Below are positions 45,549-54,135 of a stretch of 64,000 nt of DNA, piece by piece; the stretch's first letter is position 1, and each line of letters starts with the position of its first letter. The stretch comes from Bacillota bacterium (lineage in GTDB: Bacteria; Bacillota; Clostridia; DSM-8532), in the NCBI GenBank assembly GCA_023443745.1, contig JAEZTB010000019.1:74727-138726 (forward strand). The letters are read 5' to 3'. The position numbers and the translations under genes were made by a program. Below the pieces are notes generated by a model. It was not told the DNA's origin. It saw only the letters and a list, made by a program, of their open reading frames with translations, and did no database searches.

Positions 45549-45655
45549 GGTTTAACCTGCCTCTCATTTTCTTATAATGAAACTCTTATGGTTATGTTTG
45601 CCGGCATGCCATATAATATAATCATAGTTAAAAGAAAATTACGGGAGGTATTGTT

Positions 45656-45883
45656 ATGATAAACACAATCATAGAATTTAAAGATTCTGTTATTAAAAGA
45701 TTCGGTCCGGTCTTGGGATATGCTATTCTGATTGTTGGCGGCTTGCTGGTTCTTTCGATACTCGGTTTCCTGTTTAGAGTCGTCTTCAATGTTGCCGTTG
45801 GGTTGATTATCGCAGGCTTGGTCATTTTTGGAGTCTATAAGCTTTCCGAGTGGATTAAGTCAAAAAACCATCGTGCTAAGTAG
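45656..45883 (+). CDS. Small two-helix membrane protein, function unknown
   Basis: 75 aa, with two hydrophobic segments at about 19-42 and 44-63 and a basic C-terminus (KSKNHRAK). I do not recognise a family. Evidence that it is a gene: an ideal GGGAGG ribosome-binding site seven bases upstream, a -10-like TATAAT at about 45612, and a strong terminator just after the stop. Confidence 0.7.
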   Translation: MINTIIEFKDSVIKRFGPVLGYAILIVGGLLVLSILGFLFRVVFNVAVGLIIAGLVIFGVYKLSEWIKSKNHRAK

Positions 45884-45886
45884 AGA

Positions 45887-45922
45887 TAAAAAACCTCCCT
45901 TTTTTGCAAGGGAGGTTTTTTA
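45887..45922. terminator. Bidirectional terminator between the small membrane protein and glnN
   Basis: Perfect stem AAAAAACCTCCC / GGGAGGTTTTTT with a ten-base loop; U runs result on both strands. It ends the plus-strand gene at 45883 and the minus-strand glnN at 45942. Confidence 0.93.
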
Positions 45923-45941
45923 AACACTTAATGCTGCTATT

Positions 45942-48047
45942 TTAGACCAAACCAAAGAGAAGATCACAGTAGGTGGGCATGGGCCAGAGGTTTGCATCCA
46001 ACATTTGCTCAAGCTTGTCTGCGTCATCCCTCAACCTGTTCATAATTGGAATGATCTCAAGCTGGCAGTCCTTCGCATGCTCAAGAGAATTACCGTCATG
46101 TGCATCCAAAGCCTCAACACGATCATTGAGTTGATCTGTGTTGGCTTTTAAACTTGAGGTCAGGGTCACAAGCTTTTTAAGGATATCCTTTGTGGATGAA
46201 GAATCTGCATCGGCCGCGTTCAAAGATGTTACAGTATCGGCTACCTGTTTGACATAGCTCAGCGAAGCAGGAAGAATCTGTCTGTTAGCCATTTCAACCA
46301 TGGTCAATGCCTCGATCCTGATGGTCTTGATATAATTCTCCATCTGGATTTCATAACGTGAATGAATCTCTGCGGGTGAGAGAACACCGTGCTTTTCAAA
46401 CACCTTCAGGTTCTTTTCTGCGATCAGGGAAGGAATGGCATCCACTGTGGTTTTAAGATTCAACAAGCCCCTTCTTTCAGCCTCAGCCACCCATTCATTA
46501 CAGTAGTTATTACCGTTGAAGATAACACGCTTATGCTTCTTGATAATATCCTTGACAACGGTATTGACCTCGGCTTGGAAATTCTCGGTCTTTTCAAGTC
46601 TATCAGCAATTTGGCATAGGCTGTCAGCCACAATGGTGTTGAGAATAAAGATCGGTGTACCAATGGACTGGGAAGAACCTACTGAACGGAACTCAAACTT
46701 ATTGCCAGTAAAGGCAAAGGGTGAGGTTCTGTTACGGTCTGTGGAATCCTTGGGCAAAATGGGAAGGGTCGAAACGCCTATTTCCAAGGTTCTGCTGTGT
46801 CCATTGTTCTTGGTGATACCGGTCTCGATTTGCTCAATGATATCAGTCAGCTCATCGCCCAAATAAACAGACATAATGGCCGGAGGGGCTTCATTTGCAC
46901 CCAGTCTGTGGTCATTACCCGCGGTGGCAACAGAGAAACGGAGCAGATCAGCATATTCATCAACAGCCTTGACAATGGCCAAAAGAAAGACCAAAAACTG
47001 TGCATTATCGGCAGGTGTTTTGCCTGGCTCAAGGAGATTTCTGCCCTCGTTGGTGGACATGGACCAGTTATTGTGCTTACCTGAGCCATTGACCCCTGCG
47101 AATGGCTTTTCGTGAAGTAAGCAAGCCAGACCCAAACGATCAGCTACCTTTTTCATAATTTCCATGGTCAATTGGTTATGATCAGTAGCAATATTCGTAG
47201 TTGAAAAGACAGGCGCCAACTCATGCTGAGCAGGAGCAACCTCATTGTGCTTGGTTTTAGCGGTAACGCCGAGCTTCCAAAGCTCACCGTCTAATTGATG
47301 CATGAACTGAGCTACGCGATCCTTGAGATTACCAAAATAATGGTCCTCCAGCTCCTGGCCTTTAGGAGGCTTGGCACCAAATAAGGTTCTTCCGGAATAA
47401 ATAAGATCCTTACGCTTTAAGAAGTATTGCTTATCCACCAGGAAGTACTCTTGCTCCGCTCCCATAGTGGTCATAACCTTTTTAGTCGTGGTATCACCAA
47501 AGAGCTTTAAAATTCTGAGGGCTTGATTTGAAATGACTTCCATGGAGCGCAGCAGAGGTGTTTTAAGATCCAGCGCTTCTCCCGTATAGGAGCAAAAAGC
47601 AGTAGGTATGTAGAGAGTATGATCCTTTACAAAAGCCGGGGAGGTACAATCCCATGCGGTGTAGCCACGGGCCTCAAAGGTCGCACGAAGGCCGCCTGAT
47701 GGGAAGGAAGAAGCATCGGGTTCACCTCTGATGAGCTCCTTCTTAGAAAACTCCATGATGGCTCTTCCGTCTTCAGTAGGAGATATAAAAGAGTCATGCT
47801 TTTCAGCGGTTATTCCCGTCATAGGCTGGAACCAATGGGTAAAATGGGTGGCCCCCTTTTCTACGGCCCAATCCTTCATTACGCAAGCCACAACCTCAGC
47901 GATATCTGAATCAAGAGGCAAGCCTTCGGTAATTGTCTTCTTCAGTTTCTTATAGGTGGGTTTAGGCAGCCGTTCCTGCATCACCGCTTCATTAAATACA
48001 CTTGATCCAAATAGGCCGGATCCAAAGTCCTCCATACTCTTTTCCAT
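45942..48047 (-). CDS. glnN: Glutamine synthetase, type III
   Basis: 701 aa GSIII, a dodecameric class found in Bacteroides, cyanobacteria and Clostridia and distinct from GlnA. Typical segments: FTHWFQPMTG (start of the N-terminal signature), AEQEYFLVD, GVNGSGKHNNWSMST, and RNRTSPFAFTGNKFEFR. The C-terminal about 150 residues are helical. Ribosome-binding site AAGGAG upstream. A second glutamine synthetase so near glnA suggests condition-specific use; its leader carries the same attenuator-like hairpin pair. Confidence 0.96.
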   Translation of the reverse strand: MEKSMEDFGSGLFGSSVFNEAVMQERLPKPTYKKLKKTITEGLPLDSDIAEVVACVMKDWAVEKGATHFTHWFQPMTGITAEKHDSFISPTEDGRAIMEFSKKELIRGEPDASSFPSGGLRATFEARGYTAWDCTSPAFVKDHTLYIPTAFCSYTGEALDLKTPLLRSMEVISNQALRILKLFGDTTTKKVMTTMGAEQEYFLVDKQYFLKRKDLIYSGRTLFGAKPPKGQELEDHYFGNLKDRVAQFMHQLDGELWKLGVTAKTKHNEVAPAQHELAPVFSTTNIATDHNQLTMEIMKKVADRLGLACLLHEKPFAGVNGSGKHNNWSMSTNEGRNLLEPGKTPADNAQFLVFLLAIVKAVDEYADLLRFSVATAGNDHRLGANEAPPAIMSVYLGDELTDIIEQIETGITKNNGHSRTLEIGVSTLPILPKDSTDRNRTSPFAFTGNKFEFRSVGSSQSIGTPIFILNTIVADSLCQIADRLEKTENFQAEVNTVVKDIIKKHKRVIFNGNNYCNEWVAEAERRGLLNLKTTVDAIPSLIAEKNLKVFEKHGVLSPAEIHSRYEIQMENYIKTIRIEALTMVEMANRQILPASLSYVKQVADTVTSLNAADADSSSTKDILKKLVTLTSSLKANTDQLNDRVEALDAHDGNSLEHAKDCQLEIIPIMNRLRDDADKLEQMLDANLWPMPTYCDLLFGLV

Positions 48048-48128
48048 AAATCTGATCTCCTTTCAGAATGTTGGGTAAACCATAAGGATATTTGTCAATT
48101 CTTTTTCGATCAATAACTTAAATTATAC

Positions 48129-48170
48129 AAAAAAGGGCGTACCAGTATCTTGGTGAAACGCCCTTGTTTC
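48129..48170 (-). promoter_or_regulatory. glnN leader: hexaloop hairpin overlapping a terminator
   Basis: On the minus strand GAAAC-AAGGGC-GTTTC (48155-48170) forms a perfect five-base stem with a hexaloop having A1 and G4. The loop and 3' arm also form the 5' arm of a terminator AAGGGCGT / ACGCCCTT (48133-48165) followed by six U. This is the same mutually exclusive layout as in the asnB and glnA leaders. The first hairpin expected for a dual-hexaloop ANTAR target was not recognised. Confidence 0.65.
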
Positions 48171-48201
48171 TGTCAAATTTCTGCTCTTTTTTTCTAAATG
48201 A

Positions 48202-48230
48202 ATTATAGCAGGGTTCGCAATTACCGTCAA
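48202..48230 (-). promoter_or_regulatory. Promoter of glnN
   Basis: TTGACG, 17 bases, TATAAT on the minus strand, about 35 bases before the leader hairpin. Confidence 0.8.
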
Positions 48231-48339
48231 TCTGAATCTCATTTTTTGTCAAACTGCATCATGAACCCATGCCCACATCAAAATTCTTTTTGCATCTTAC
48301 ACATTTACACGGATTACTTGACCTGTCTCACACCCCACC

Positions 48340-48406
48340 GTAGTACAGTGGTACTACAAAAAGGACGCTTCTCACCAATCGGTAAAAAGCGCCTTCGCTT
48401 TTAACA
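48340..48406 (+). other. Orphan hairpins in the glnN-gatB gap
   Basis: A perfect seven-base inverted repeat GTAGTAC / GTACTAC (48340-48357) is followed by an imperfect stem AAGG.CGCTT / AAGCG.CTT and a short T run. It looks like another leader or terminator, but no plus-strand gene follows. The remaining gap (48231-48531) shows no gene. Confidence 0.4.
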
Positions 48407-48531
48407 TTATTTTGTTACTTTTATTATAACAAACAGTTCGTTATTTTGCAATATCGAAATTAAAAAATCCCAAAAACACTTTACTCCTTAGGTTAACACG
48501 GATAAATTATGGTGTGATTCTTTTTACATCT

Positions 48532-48688
48532 CTAGGAAACAAACTGGTGTTGCTGCTCCAGGCCCAGACTAAAACCGCCATGAGGAGGCATGCCGTGTTT
48601 ATGAACAGAAAGATAGGGTGCAAAATCTGAAGGATTAAATCCCTTTTCCTGCATTTTTAGTCTGAATACCTTATCGAGGAGATTAATA
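48532..48688 (-). pseudogene. 3' remnant of an archaeal-type aspartyl-tRNA synthetase
   Basis: A minus-strand frame without its own start, ending in TAG at 48532, reads LDKVFRLKMQEKGFNPSDF and then KHGMPPHGGFSLGLEQQ. The second segment is class II synthetase motif 3 of the archaeal/eukaryal-type AspRS (family form GMPPHGGFGLGLER), with the catalytic Arg replaced by Gln. It begins right after, and slightly overlaps, the end of gatB. Everything upstream of motif 3 is missing, so it is a dead fragment. Confidence 0.8.
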
Positions 48689-48689
48689 G

Positions 48690-50111
48690 TCAGGTATTCC
48701 TGCCAATCAATTCCCGCAATATGGCTTCTGCTTTCCGGACATCCGCTTTGCCGCCTGTTTGTTTCATAATGTAACCGAACATCATGTTAATGGCTTTGTC
48801 CTTACCGGCTTTTACATCTTCTGCAGCCTTCGGATTTGCCCCGATTGCTTCCTTACACAATCTTGTTAAATCATCATCAGATATCCCGACCAAATCTTCC
48901 GCCTTGATATATTCCTCCAAGGACTTGCCGCTTTCAAGCATCCGCTGTAGGGTACTCTGTGCCATTCCAAAGTTGATTTTTTTCTCATCCAGTAGTTTTA
49001 CCAGTTCGGCAAACTGCTTCGCAGAAATCAATACTTTAAACAGCTCTTTGTCTTCCTCCGTACTCATGATGGAATAAATCGTTCCGGTAATCAGATTGGA
49101 AGCATTTTTAGCGCTTGCACCATTTGCCAAAGCTTCTTCAAAGAAATCTGCGACACGCCGGTATTTAAACACCTGTCTTGCAGTTATCTCCGGCAGCCCA
49201 AGCTCGCTTACATATCGTTTTAGCTTGTCAAACGGCAATTCCGGCAATGATTTTTGGGCTTCATCCACCTTCTCCTGAGAAATCCTGAAACGAAGGATAT
49301 CCGGATCGGGAAAATAACGGTAGTCGTCAGAATTTTCCTTCTCACGCATTGGGGATACGGAATCGGATACGTCATCATAACGCATGGTCTGCTGAACGAT
49401 GGTTCCGCCGGACTCCAAAATATCAGTCTGTCTCTCTACCTCAACAGCCATTGCCTTCTGTATGAAGTTCAGAGAGTTGATGTTCTTGGTCTCTGTCCGG
49501 GTTCCGAATGCAGCGGCACCTGGTTCACGAAGGGAGACGTTAACGTCACAGCGCATGGAGCCTTCCTGCATCTTACAGTCGGAAATCCCCACATAACGCA
49601 TAATCAGCTGCAGTTTTTCCGCGTACTCTTTGGCTTCCTCGGGAGAAGAGATGTCCGGCTCGGATACAATCTCGATCAGCGGAACGCCGCCACGGTTATA
49701 GTCAACATAGGTATAGCCATTTTCATGTATCAGCTTACCTGCATCCTCTTCAATATGAATACGGGTGATGCCAATCCGTTTACCGCTATCCAGTTCAATG
49801 TACCCGTGTTCACAAAGCGGCTCGTCATACTGAGAAATCTGGTATGCCTTGGGCAGATCCGGATAAACGTAGTTTTTTCTGTCCATATGGGAATTGGTAT
49901 TGATCCTGCAATGCACTGCAAGACCTGCCCTTATTGCATATTCAACCACTTTTTTGTTTAAAACCGGCAGAGAGCCCGGCTGGCCGGTACAGACCGGACA
50001 ACAATGGGTATTGGGAGCACCTCCGAATTGGGTGGTACAGCCACAGAAAATCTTTGTTTTGGTTGCCAGCTCAATATGCGTTTCTATACCACAGACTATT
50101 TCATATCTCAT
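48690..50111 (-). CDS. gatB: Asp/Glu-tRNA amidotransferase subunit B
   Basis: 473 aa tRNA-binding and kinase subunit of GatCAB, which converts Asp-tRNA(Asn) or Glu-tRNA(Gln) to the amide form. Typical start YEIVCGIETHIELATKTKIFC, zinc Cys set (CGC...CCPVC), RKNYVYPDLPKAYQISQ, and a C-terminal YqeY-like helical domain. Its start overlaps the gatA stop by four bases (ATGA). Confidence 0.96.
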   Translation of the reverse strand: MRYEIVCGIETHIELATKTKIFCGCTTQFGGAPNTHCCPVCTGQPGSLPVLNKKVVEYAIRAGLAVHCRINTNSHMDRKNYVYPDLPKAYQISQYDEPLCEHGYIELDSGKRIGITRIHIEEDAGKLIHENGYTYVDYNRGGVPLIEIVSEPDISSPEEAKEYAEKLQLIMRYVGISDCKMQEGSMRCDVNVSLREPGAAAFGTRTETKNINSLNFIQKAMAVEVERQTDILESGGTIVQQTMRYDDVSDSVSPMREKENSDDYRYFPDPDILRFRISQEKVDEAQKSLPELPFDKLKRYVSELGLPEITARQVFKYRRVADFFEEALANGASAKNASNLITGTIYSIMSTEEDKELFKVLISAKQFAELVKLLDEKKINFGMAQSTLQRMLESGKSLEEYIKAEDLVGISDDDLTRLCKEAIGANPKAAEDVKAGKDKAINMMFGYIMKQTGGKADVRKAEAILRELIGRNT

Positions 50112-51565
50112 ACTCTGACACCCCCTTCATAAACGCCCACCTTGTCTTCGCTGTTTTGCTCATAGAAATACGCCATATTCAGGATGGCTGCCTCATCAAA
50201 TTTCCTTCCCATAATCTGCATACCGATGGGAAGACCTTTGGCATCCTTTCCGCAAGGAACAGAGATGGACGGGATACCTGCGATGTTAATGGGCACGGTG
50301 CAGATATCGGATAGATACATCTCAACCGAGCTTACTCCCCGAAAATTCAACGGAAATGCAGTATTTGGCGCAGTCGGTGCGATCAGCACATCGCATTTTT
50401 TAAAGATATCGTCAAACTCCTGATTAATTTGCTCACGGATAACACAGGCTTTCTTATAATATGCATCATAGTAGCCGCTGGATAATACATAAGTTCCAAG
50501 CATGATACGGCGTTTTACTTCATCACCGAAGCCTTCACTTCTGGTCATGTAAATCATATCATCGATGCTGTCGTAGGTCGATGTACGGTGACCATAACGG
50601 ATGCCGTCGTATCTTCCCAGGTTGGAGGAAGCCTCCGCGCAGGCGATGATGTAATAAACCGGAAGTGCCAATTTCAATGCCGGAAGCTTTATATTGATTA
50701 TTTCAGCACCATTCTTTTCGTATCGTTTTATTGCTTCAAAAATCTGCGCTCTCATATCCGGATCAATACCGTCAAAGAATTCTTCGGCAACACCGATTTT
50801 CTTTCCCTGGATATCCTGATCCAGGCATTTCATAAGATTGTCGTAATCATATGCTTTACTTGTCTGGTCACGTTTGTCAAAGCCTTTGATTGCATCAAAA
50901 ACGATTGCGGCGTCTTTCACGCTGTAGGTCAAAGGTCCAATCTGATCCAGAGAGCTTCCATAGGCAATCAGGCCATAGCGGGAAACTGCTCCATAGGTCG
51001 GTTTCAGTCCGACTATACCGCAGAAGGATGCCGGCTGGCGGATAGAACCGCCGGTATCTGAACCGAGGCCATAAGCTGCCATATTTGCACACACCGCCGC
51101 AGCCGCTCCGCCGGAAGAACCCCCGGTTACATGCCCGGTGTTCCTTGGATTCAGCGGGGCCCCATAACAGCTTGATTCCGAGGTGCTCCCCATGGCAAAT
51201 TCATCCATGTTCGTCTTGCCCAGAAGAACGGCTCCGTTTGCTTTTAATTTCTCCCAAACGGCTGCATCGTAATAGGGTCTGAAGCCGTCCAGGATTTTGG
51301 AGCAGCACGTTGTCAAAAGCCCATCTGTGCAGATATTGTCCTTTAAGGTCATCGGAATACCGCATAATACGGAAGCCTTGCCTTCCTTAAGGAGCCTGTC
51401 TGCGATTGCTGCACCTTCCAACGCAGTATCGAAGGTTGTATGAACAAAAGCATTTATCATCGGGTTCGCTTCTTCAATAGCCCGGATATATTCCTTCGTC
51501 AGTTCAACAGAGGATATTTCACCGCTTTGAAGCTTGGCTGATAATTCAGATATTATCTCTCTCAT
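50108..51565 (-). CDS. gatA: Asp/Glu-tRNA amidotransferase subunit A
   Basis: 485 aa amidase-signature enzyme that releases ammonia from glutamine for GatB. The catalytic Lys75 (PMTLKDN), Ser150 (GGSSGG) and Ser174 (GSDTGGSIRQPA) triad is complete. It overlaps the gatC 3' end by 20 bases. Confidence 0.96.
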   Translation of the reverse strand: MREIISELSAKLQSGEISSVELTKEYIRAIEEANPMINAFVHTTFDTALEGAAIADRLLKEGKASVLCGIPMTLKDNICTDGLLTTCCSKILDGFRPYYDAAVWEKLKANGAVLLGKTNMDEFAMGSTSESSCYGAPLNPRNTGHVTGGSSGGAAAAVCANMAAYGLGSDTGGSIRQPASFCGIVGLKPTYGAVSRYGLIAYGSSLDQIGPLTYSVKDAAIVFDAIKGFDKRDQTSKAYDYDNLMKCLDQDIQGKKIGVAEEFFDGIDPDMRAQIFEAIKRYEKNGAEIINIKLPALKLALPVYYIIACAEASSNLGRYDGIRYGHRTSTYDSIDDMIYMTRSEGFGDEVKRRIMLGTYVLSSGYYDAYYKKACVIREQINQEFDDIFKKCDVLIAPTAPNTAFPLNFRGVSSVEMYLSDICTVPINIAGIPSISVPCGKDAKGLPIGMQIMGRKFDEAAILNMAYFYEQNSEDKVGVYEGGVRV

Positions 51566-51863
51566 TTTTTACTCCTCTATTCCTCTTCACGCTGAAAAAC
51601 CCATTTTGGCCTTCTACATTGGAAAGAATCTTTTCATTCGTCAGGGACGGGATAACTTCATCCATACGCAGCTCTTCAAAAGAAACCAGCTGGGAGCCCA
51701 CACTCCGGATTTCATCCGTTCCGCCTTCGACGGACGCATTTATGGTATCCGCAAATGCAATAATGTCATCAAATTCACCTGCAAACTTTTCAAGCTCTTC
51801 ATCTGAAAAGCGTAGTCTTGCTAGCTTAGCAAGCTTTTCGATTTCTGTTTTCGTTATTGCCAT
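51546..51863 (-). CDS. gatC: Asp/Glu-tRNA amidotransferase subunit C
   Basis: 105 aa stabilising subunit that wraps GatA and GatB. Family start ITKTEIEKLAKLARLRFSDEE. Ribosome-binding site GGAGAAT precedes the ATG. It lies 47 bases after aspS, in one transcript with it. Confidence 0.93.
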   Translation of the reverse strand: MAITKTEIEKLAKLARLRFSDEELEKFAGEFDDIIAFADTINASVEGGTDEIRSVGSQLVSFEELRMDEVIPSLTNEKILSNVEGQNGFFSVKRNRGVKNERDNI

Positions 51864-51910
51864 TTTTATTCTCCATTCTTCAACTGCCGATTTTGCTTAA
51901 CATTTGCCGG

Positions 51911-53656
51911 TTAATGTCTCAATTTAATATGAACCTCACGCAGCTGCTGCTCGGTAACTTCACTCGGCGCCCCACACATCAAATCCTGCGCACTGCTGCA
52001 CATGGGGAACGCAATGACCTCACGGATGTTCTCTTCATTTCTAAGGAGCATAATCATACGGTCAACGCCCGGTGCCATACCCGCATGAGGCGGAGCGCCA
52101 AACTGAAATGCGTTGTACAGGGCTCCGAACTTTTCCTTTAAGGTCTCTTCATTATAGCCGGCGATCTCAAAGGCCTTCACCATGATGTCCATATCGTGGT
52201 TTCTGACTGCTCCAGATGAAAGCTCAACGCCATTGCAAACGATATCATACTGATAGGCCAGGATATCCAGCGGCTCTTTGGATGTCAGTGCCTCCAAACC
52301 GCCCTGCGGCATGGAAAACGGGTTATGGGTGAATCCTATTTTACCGGTTTCCTCGTCGATTTCGTACATCGGGAAATCATTGACATAGCAGAAGCGGTAG
52401 GCGCTCTTCTCACAGATGTCCAGACGTACGCCAAGCTCATTGCGGATCTGTCCTGCGTATTTGCATGCCATCTCCTTTGTATCTGCAATAAAGAAGATAA
52501 CGTCACCCGCAATCAGATCGACTCTATCAGCCAATTCGCTCTTTATGTCCGCAGGTATGAATTTATCTATCGGCCCTTTATAGGACATATCGTCCAATAT
52601 TTCAAGGTAGCCAAGTCCTCCCATGCCGATGGATTGTGCAAATTCCAGCATCCTCTCATGGAAGCCTTTTGACATTTCCGCATGAACCTTTATAGCCCTT
52701 ACCGTCTTGTTGTGGAACGGCTTAAAGGTACACCTCTGGAAGAATTCTGTAACATCGATAATACGGAGAGGGTTTCGAAGGTCCGGCTTATCGGTACCAA
52801 ATTCAAGCATGGCCTGCTTGTAGCTGATTACCGGATACGGTGCTTCTGTAATTTCATATCCCTCCGGAGCAAATTTCTTGAAAGCAGCGGTTAATACCTC
52901 TTCACCTGCACGGAAAACATCTTCCTGGGTTGCGAAGCTCATCTCAAAGTCAAGCTGGTAGAACTCGCCCGGAGAACGATCCGCACGTGCATCCTCATCG
53001 CGGAAACAGGGTGCAATCTGAAAATATTTATCAAAGCCGGCTACCATCAGCAGCTGCTTATATTGCTGCGGTGCCTGCGGCAACGCATAGAATTTGCCTT
53101 TGTACTTTCTGGAAGGGACGATGTAGTCACGTGCACCTTCCGGAGAAGATGAAGATAAAATAGGGGTCTGGATTTCTACAAATCTCATCTCACCCATCTT
53201 TTGTCTTAAGAAGTTGATGACTTGCGAACGGAACAAAATATTATCCTTTACTTTACGGTTTCTTAAGTCAAGGTATCGGTATTTCAGGCGCATATCCTCA
53301 CGGATCTCCTTGGAAGTCGTCACTTCGAATGGCAGATCCTTGTAAACCCTTCCCAATACGGTAACCTTATGTGCTTCAAGCTCGATGGTCCCTGTCGGGA
53401 TTTTCGGGTTGTAGGTTTCTTCATCACGGCTCTCAATCATACCCTCCATGGATAAGCATTCTTCTTTTTTAATCCCCTTCAGCAGATTGGTATTTCTGAA
53501 CACAACCTGCATCACACCGTACATATCCCGTAAGTCGATGAAAGATACACCGCCATGGTCGCGGATATTCTCCACCCAACCGGCAATGCTCAGTACGGAG
53601 CCGATATCCTTTTCACAGATTTGGTCCATTGTTTTGCTGCGATACATGTCTGACAT
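51911..53656 (-). CDS. aspS: Aspartyl-tRNA synthetase, probably non-discriminating
   Basis: 581 aa bacterial-type AspRS: OB-fold anticodon domain, motif 2 (FRDEDARADRSPGEFYQLD), GAD insertion domain, motif 3 (APGVDRMIMLL). In the anticodon domain the segment is RDHGGVSFIDLRD, with His34 where Asp-specific bacterial enzymes usually have Leu. A His here is known from non-discriminating AspRS (for example in Pseudomonas), which also charge tRNA(Asn). Being first in an operon with gatCAB under an Asn T-box supports that. The sequence is inference; charging has to be measured. Confidence 0.95.
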   Translation of the reverse strand: MSDMYRSKTMDQICEKDIGSVLSIAGWVENIRDHGGVSFIDLRDMYGVMQVVFRNTNLLKGIKKEECLSMEGMIESRDEETYNPKIPTGTIELEAHKVTVLGRVYKDLPFEVTTSKEIREDMRLKYRYLDLRNRKVKDNILFRSQVINFLRQKMGEMRFVEIQTPILSSSSPEGARDYIVPSRKYKGKFYALPQAPQQYKQLLMVAGFDKYFQIAPCFRDEDARADRSPGEFYQLDFEMSFATQEDVFRAGEEVLTAAFKKFAPEGYEITEAPYPVISYKQAMLEFGTDKPDLRNPLRIIDVTEFFQRCTFKPFHNKTVRAIKVHAEMSKGFHERMLEFAQSIGMGGLGYLEILDDMSYKGPIDKFIPADIKSELADRVDLIAGDVIFFIADTKEMACKYAGQIRNELGVRLDICEKSAYRFCYVNDFPMYEIDEETGKIGFTHNPFSMPQGGLEALTSKEPLDILAYQYDIVCNGVELSSGAVRNHDMDIMVKAFEIAGYNEETLKEKFGALYNAFQFGAPPHAGMAPGVDRMIMLLRNEENIREVIAFPMCSSAQDLMCGAPSEVTEQQLREVHIKLRH

Positions 53657-53707
53657 AAATTCTCTCCCTTTCTTATCTTCTGATACAAGTTGTCCGGGAG
53701 AGCATTT

Positions 53708-53975
53708 ATTAAAAAAAGCTGCCCGCCCGAAATATAAAATTTCAGGGCGAACAGCTGTAATTAGTCCGCGGTACCACCTGATTTACTGCAAATTGCAGTC
53801 GCTCTTAGTGTTTGCCATAGTAACGTTTGGCTTACGTCGCACCTACTCATCAAAAGACTTTCAGCTTGCAGCTGGTAAAGTGTTATTCACATAAATTCAT
53901 TTTGCAGGGTTCTCACCATCTCCCGCTCACTGTAAACGATAATTCATGCTACTTCTCTTCGTCATTGCTTTGCCA
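53708..53975 (-). promoter_or_regulatory. T-box riboswitch, Asn specifier
   Basis: Transcribed on the minus strand upstream of aspS. The T-box sequence AGGTGGTACCGCGG is at 53766-53779. The terminator stem follows (AGCTG..CGCCCTGAAAT against its complement, ending in seven U at 53711-53717). Stem I has the AGTA motif (GAAGAGAAGTAGCATG) and GGTG motif. In the specifier loop GTGAATAACAC the codon in register is AAC (53882-53884), i.e. Asn. Uncharged tRNA(Asn) would therefore switch on aspS-gatCAB. Confidence 0.92.
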
Positions 53976-53978
53976 AAT

Positions 53979-54008
53979 ATTATACTATATCTGGTTTTGA
54001 ATTGTCAA
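53979..54008 (-). promoter_or_regulatory. Promoter of the aspS-gatCAB operon
   Basis: TTGACA, 18 bases, TATAAT on the minus strand, just before the T-box leader. Confidence 0.85.
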
Positions 54009-54135
54009 TACCAATTATTTCATCTTTTTTATCATACAATTACAAGATCTTACGGAGTATTCCTGCATATAATAGTTAGTTGCGATTACGGCTTCTAACA
54101 CATAGAATGAAGTTAAAAGCACTTAAGGAGGATTT

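Noticed and set aside
48198..48404. 68-codon plus-strand open frame in the glnN-gatB gap
   Set aside because: It runs across the glnN promoter and the orphan hairpins, has no ribosome-binding site and no coding-like composition.
49254..49961. 235-codon plus-strand open frame opposite gatB
   Set aside because: Long only because of the codon pattern of gatB on the other strand; no ribosome-binding site or recognisable domain.
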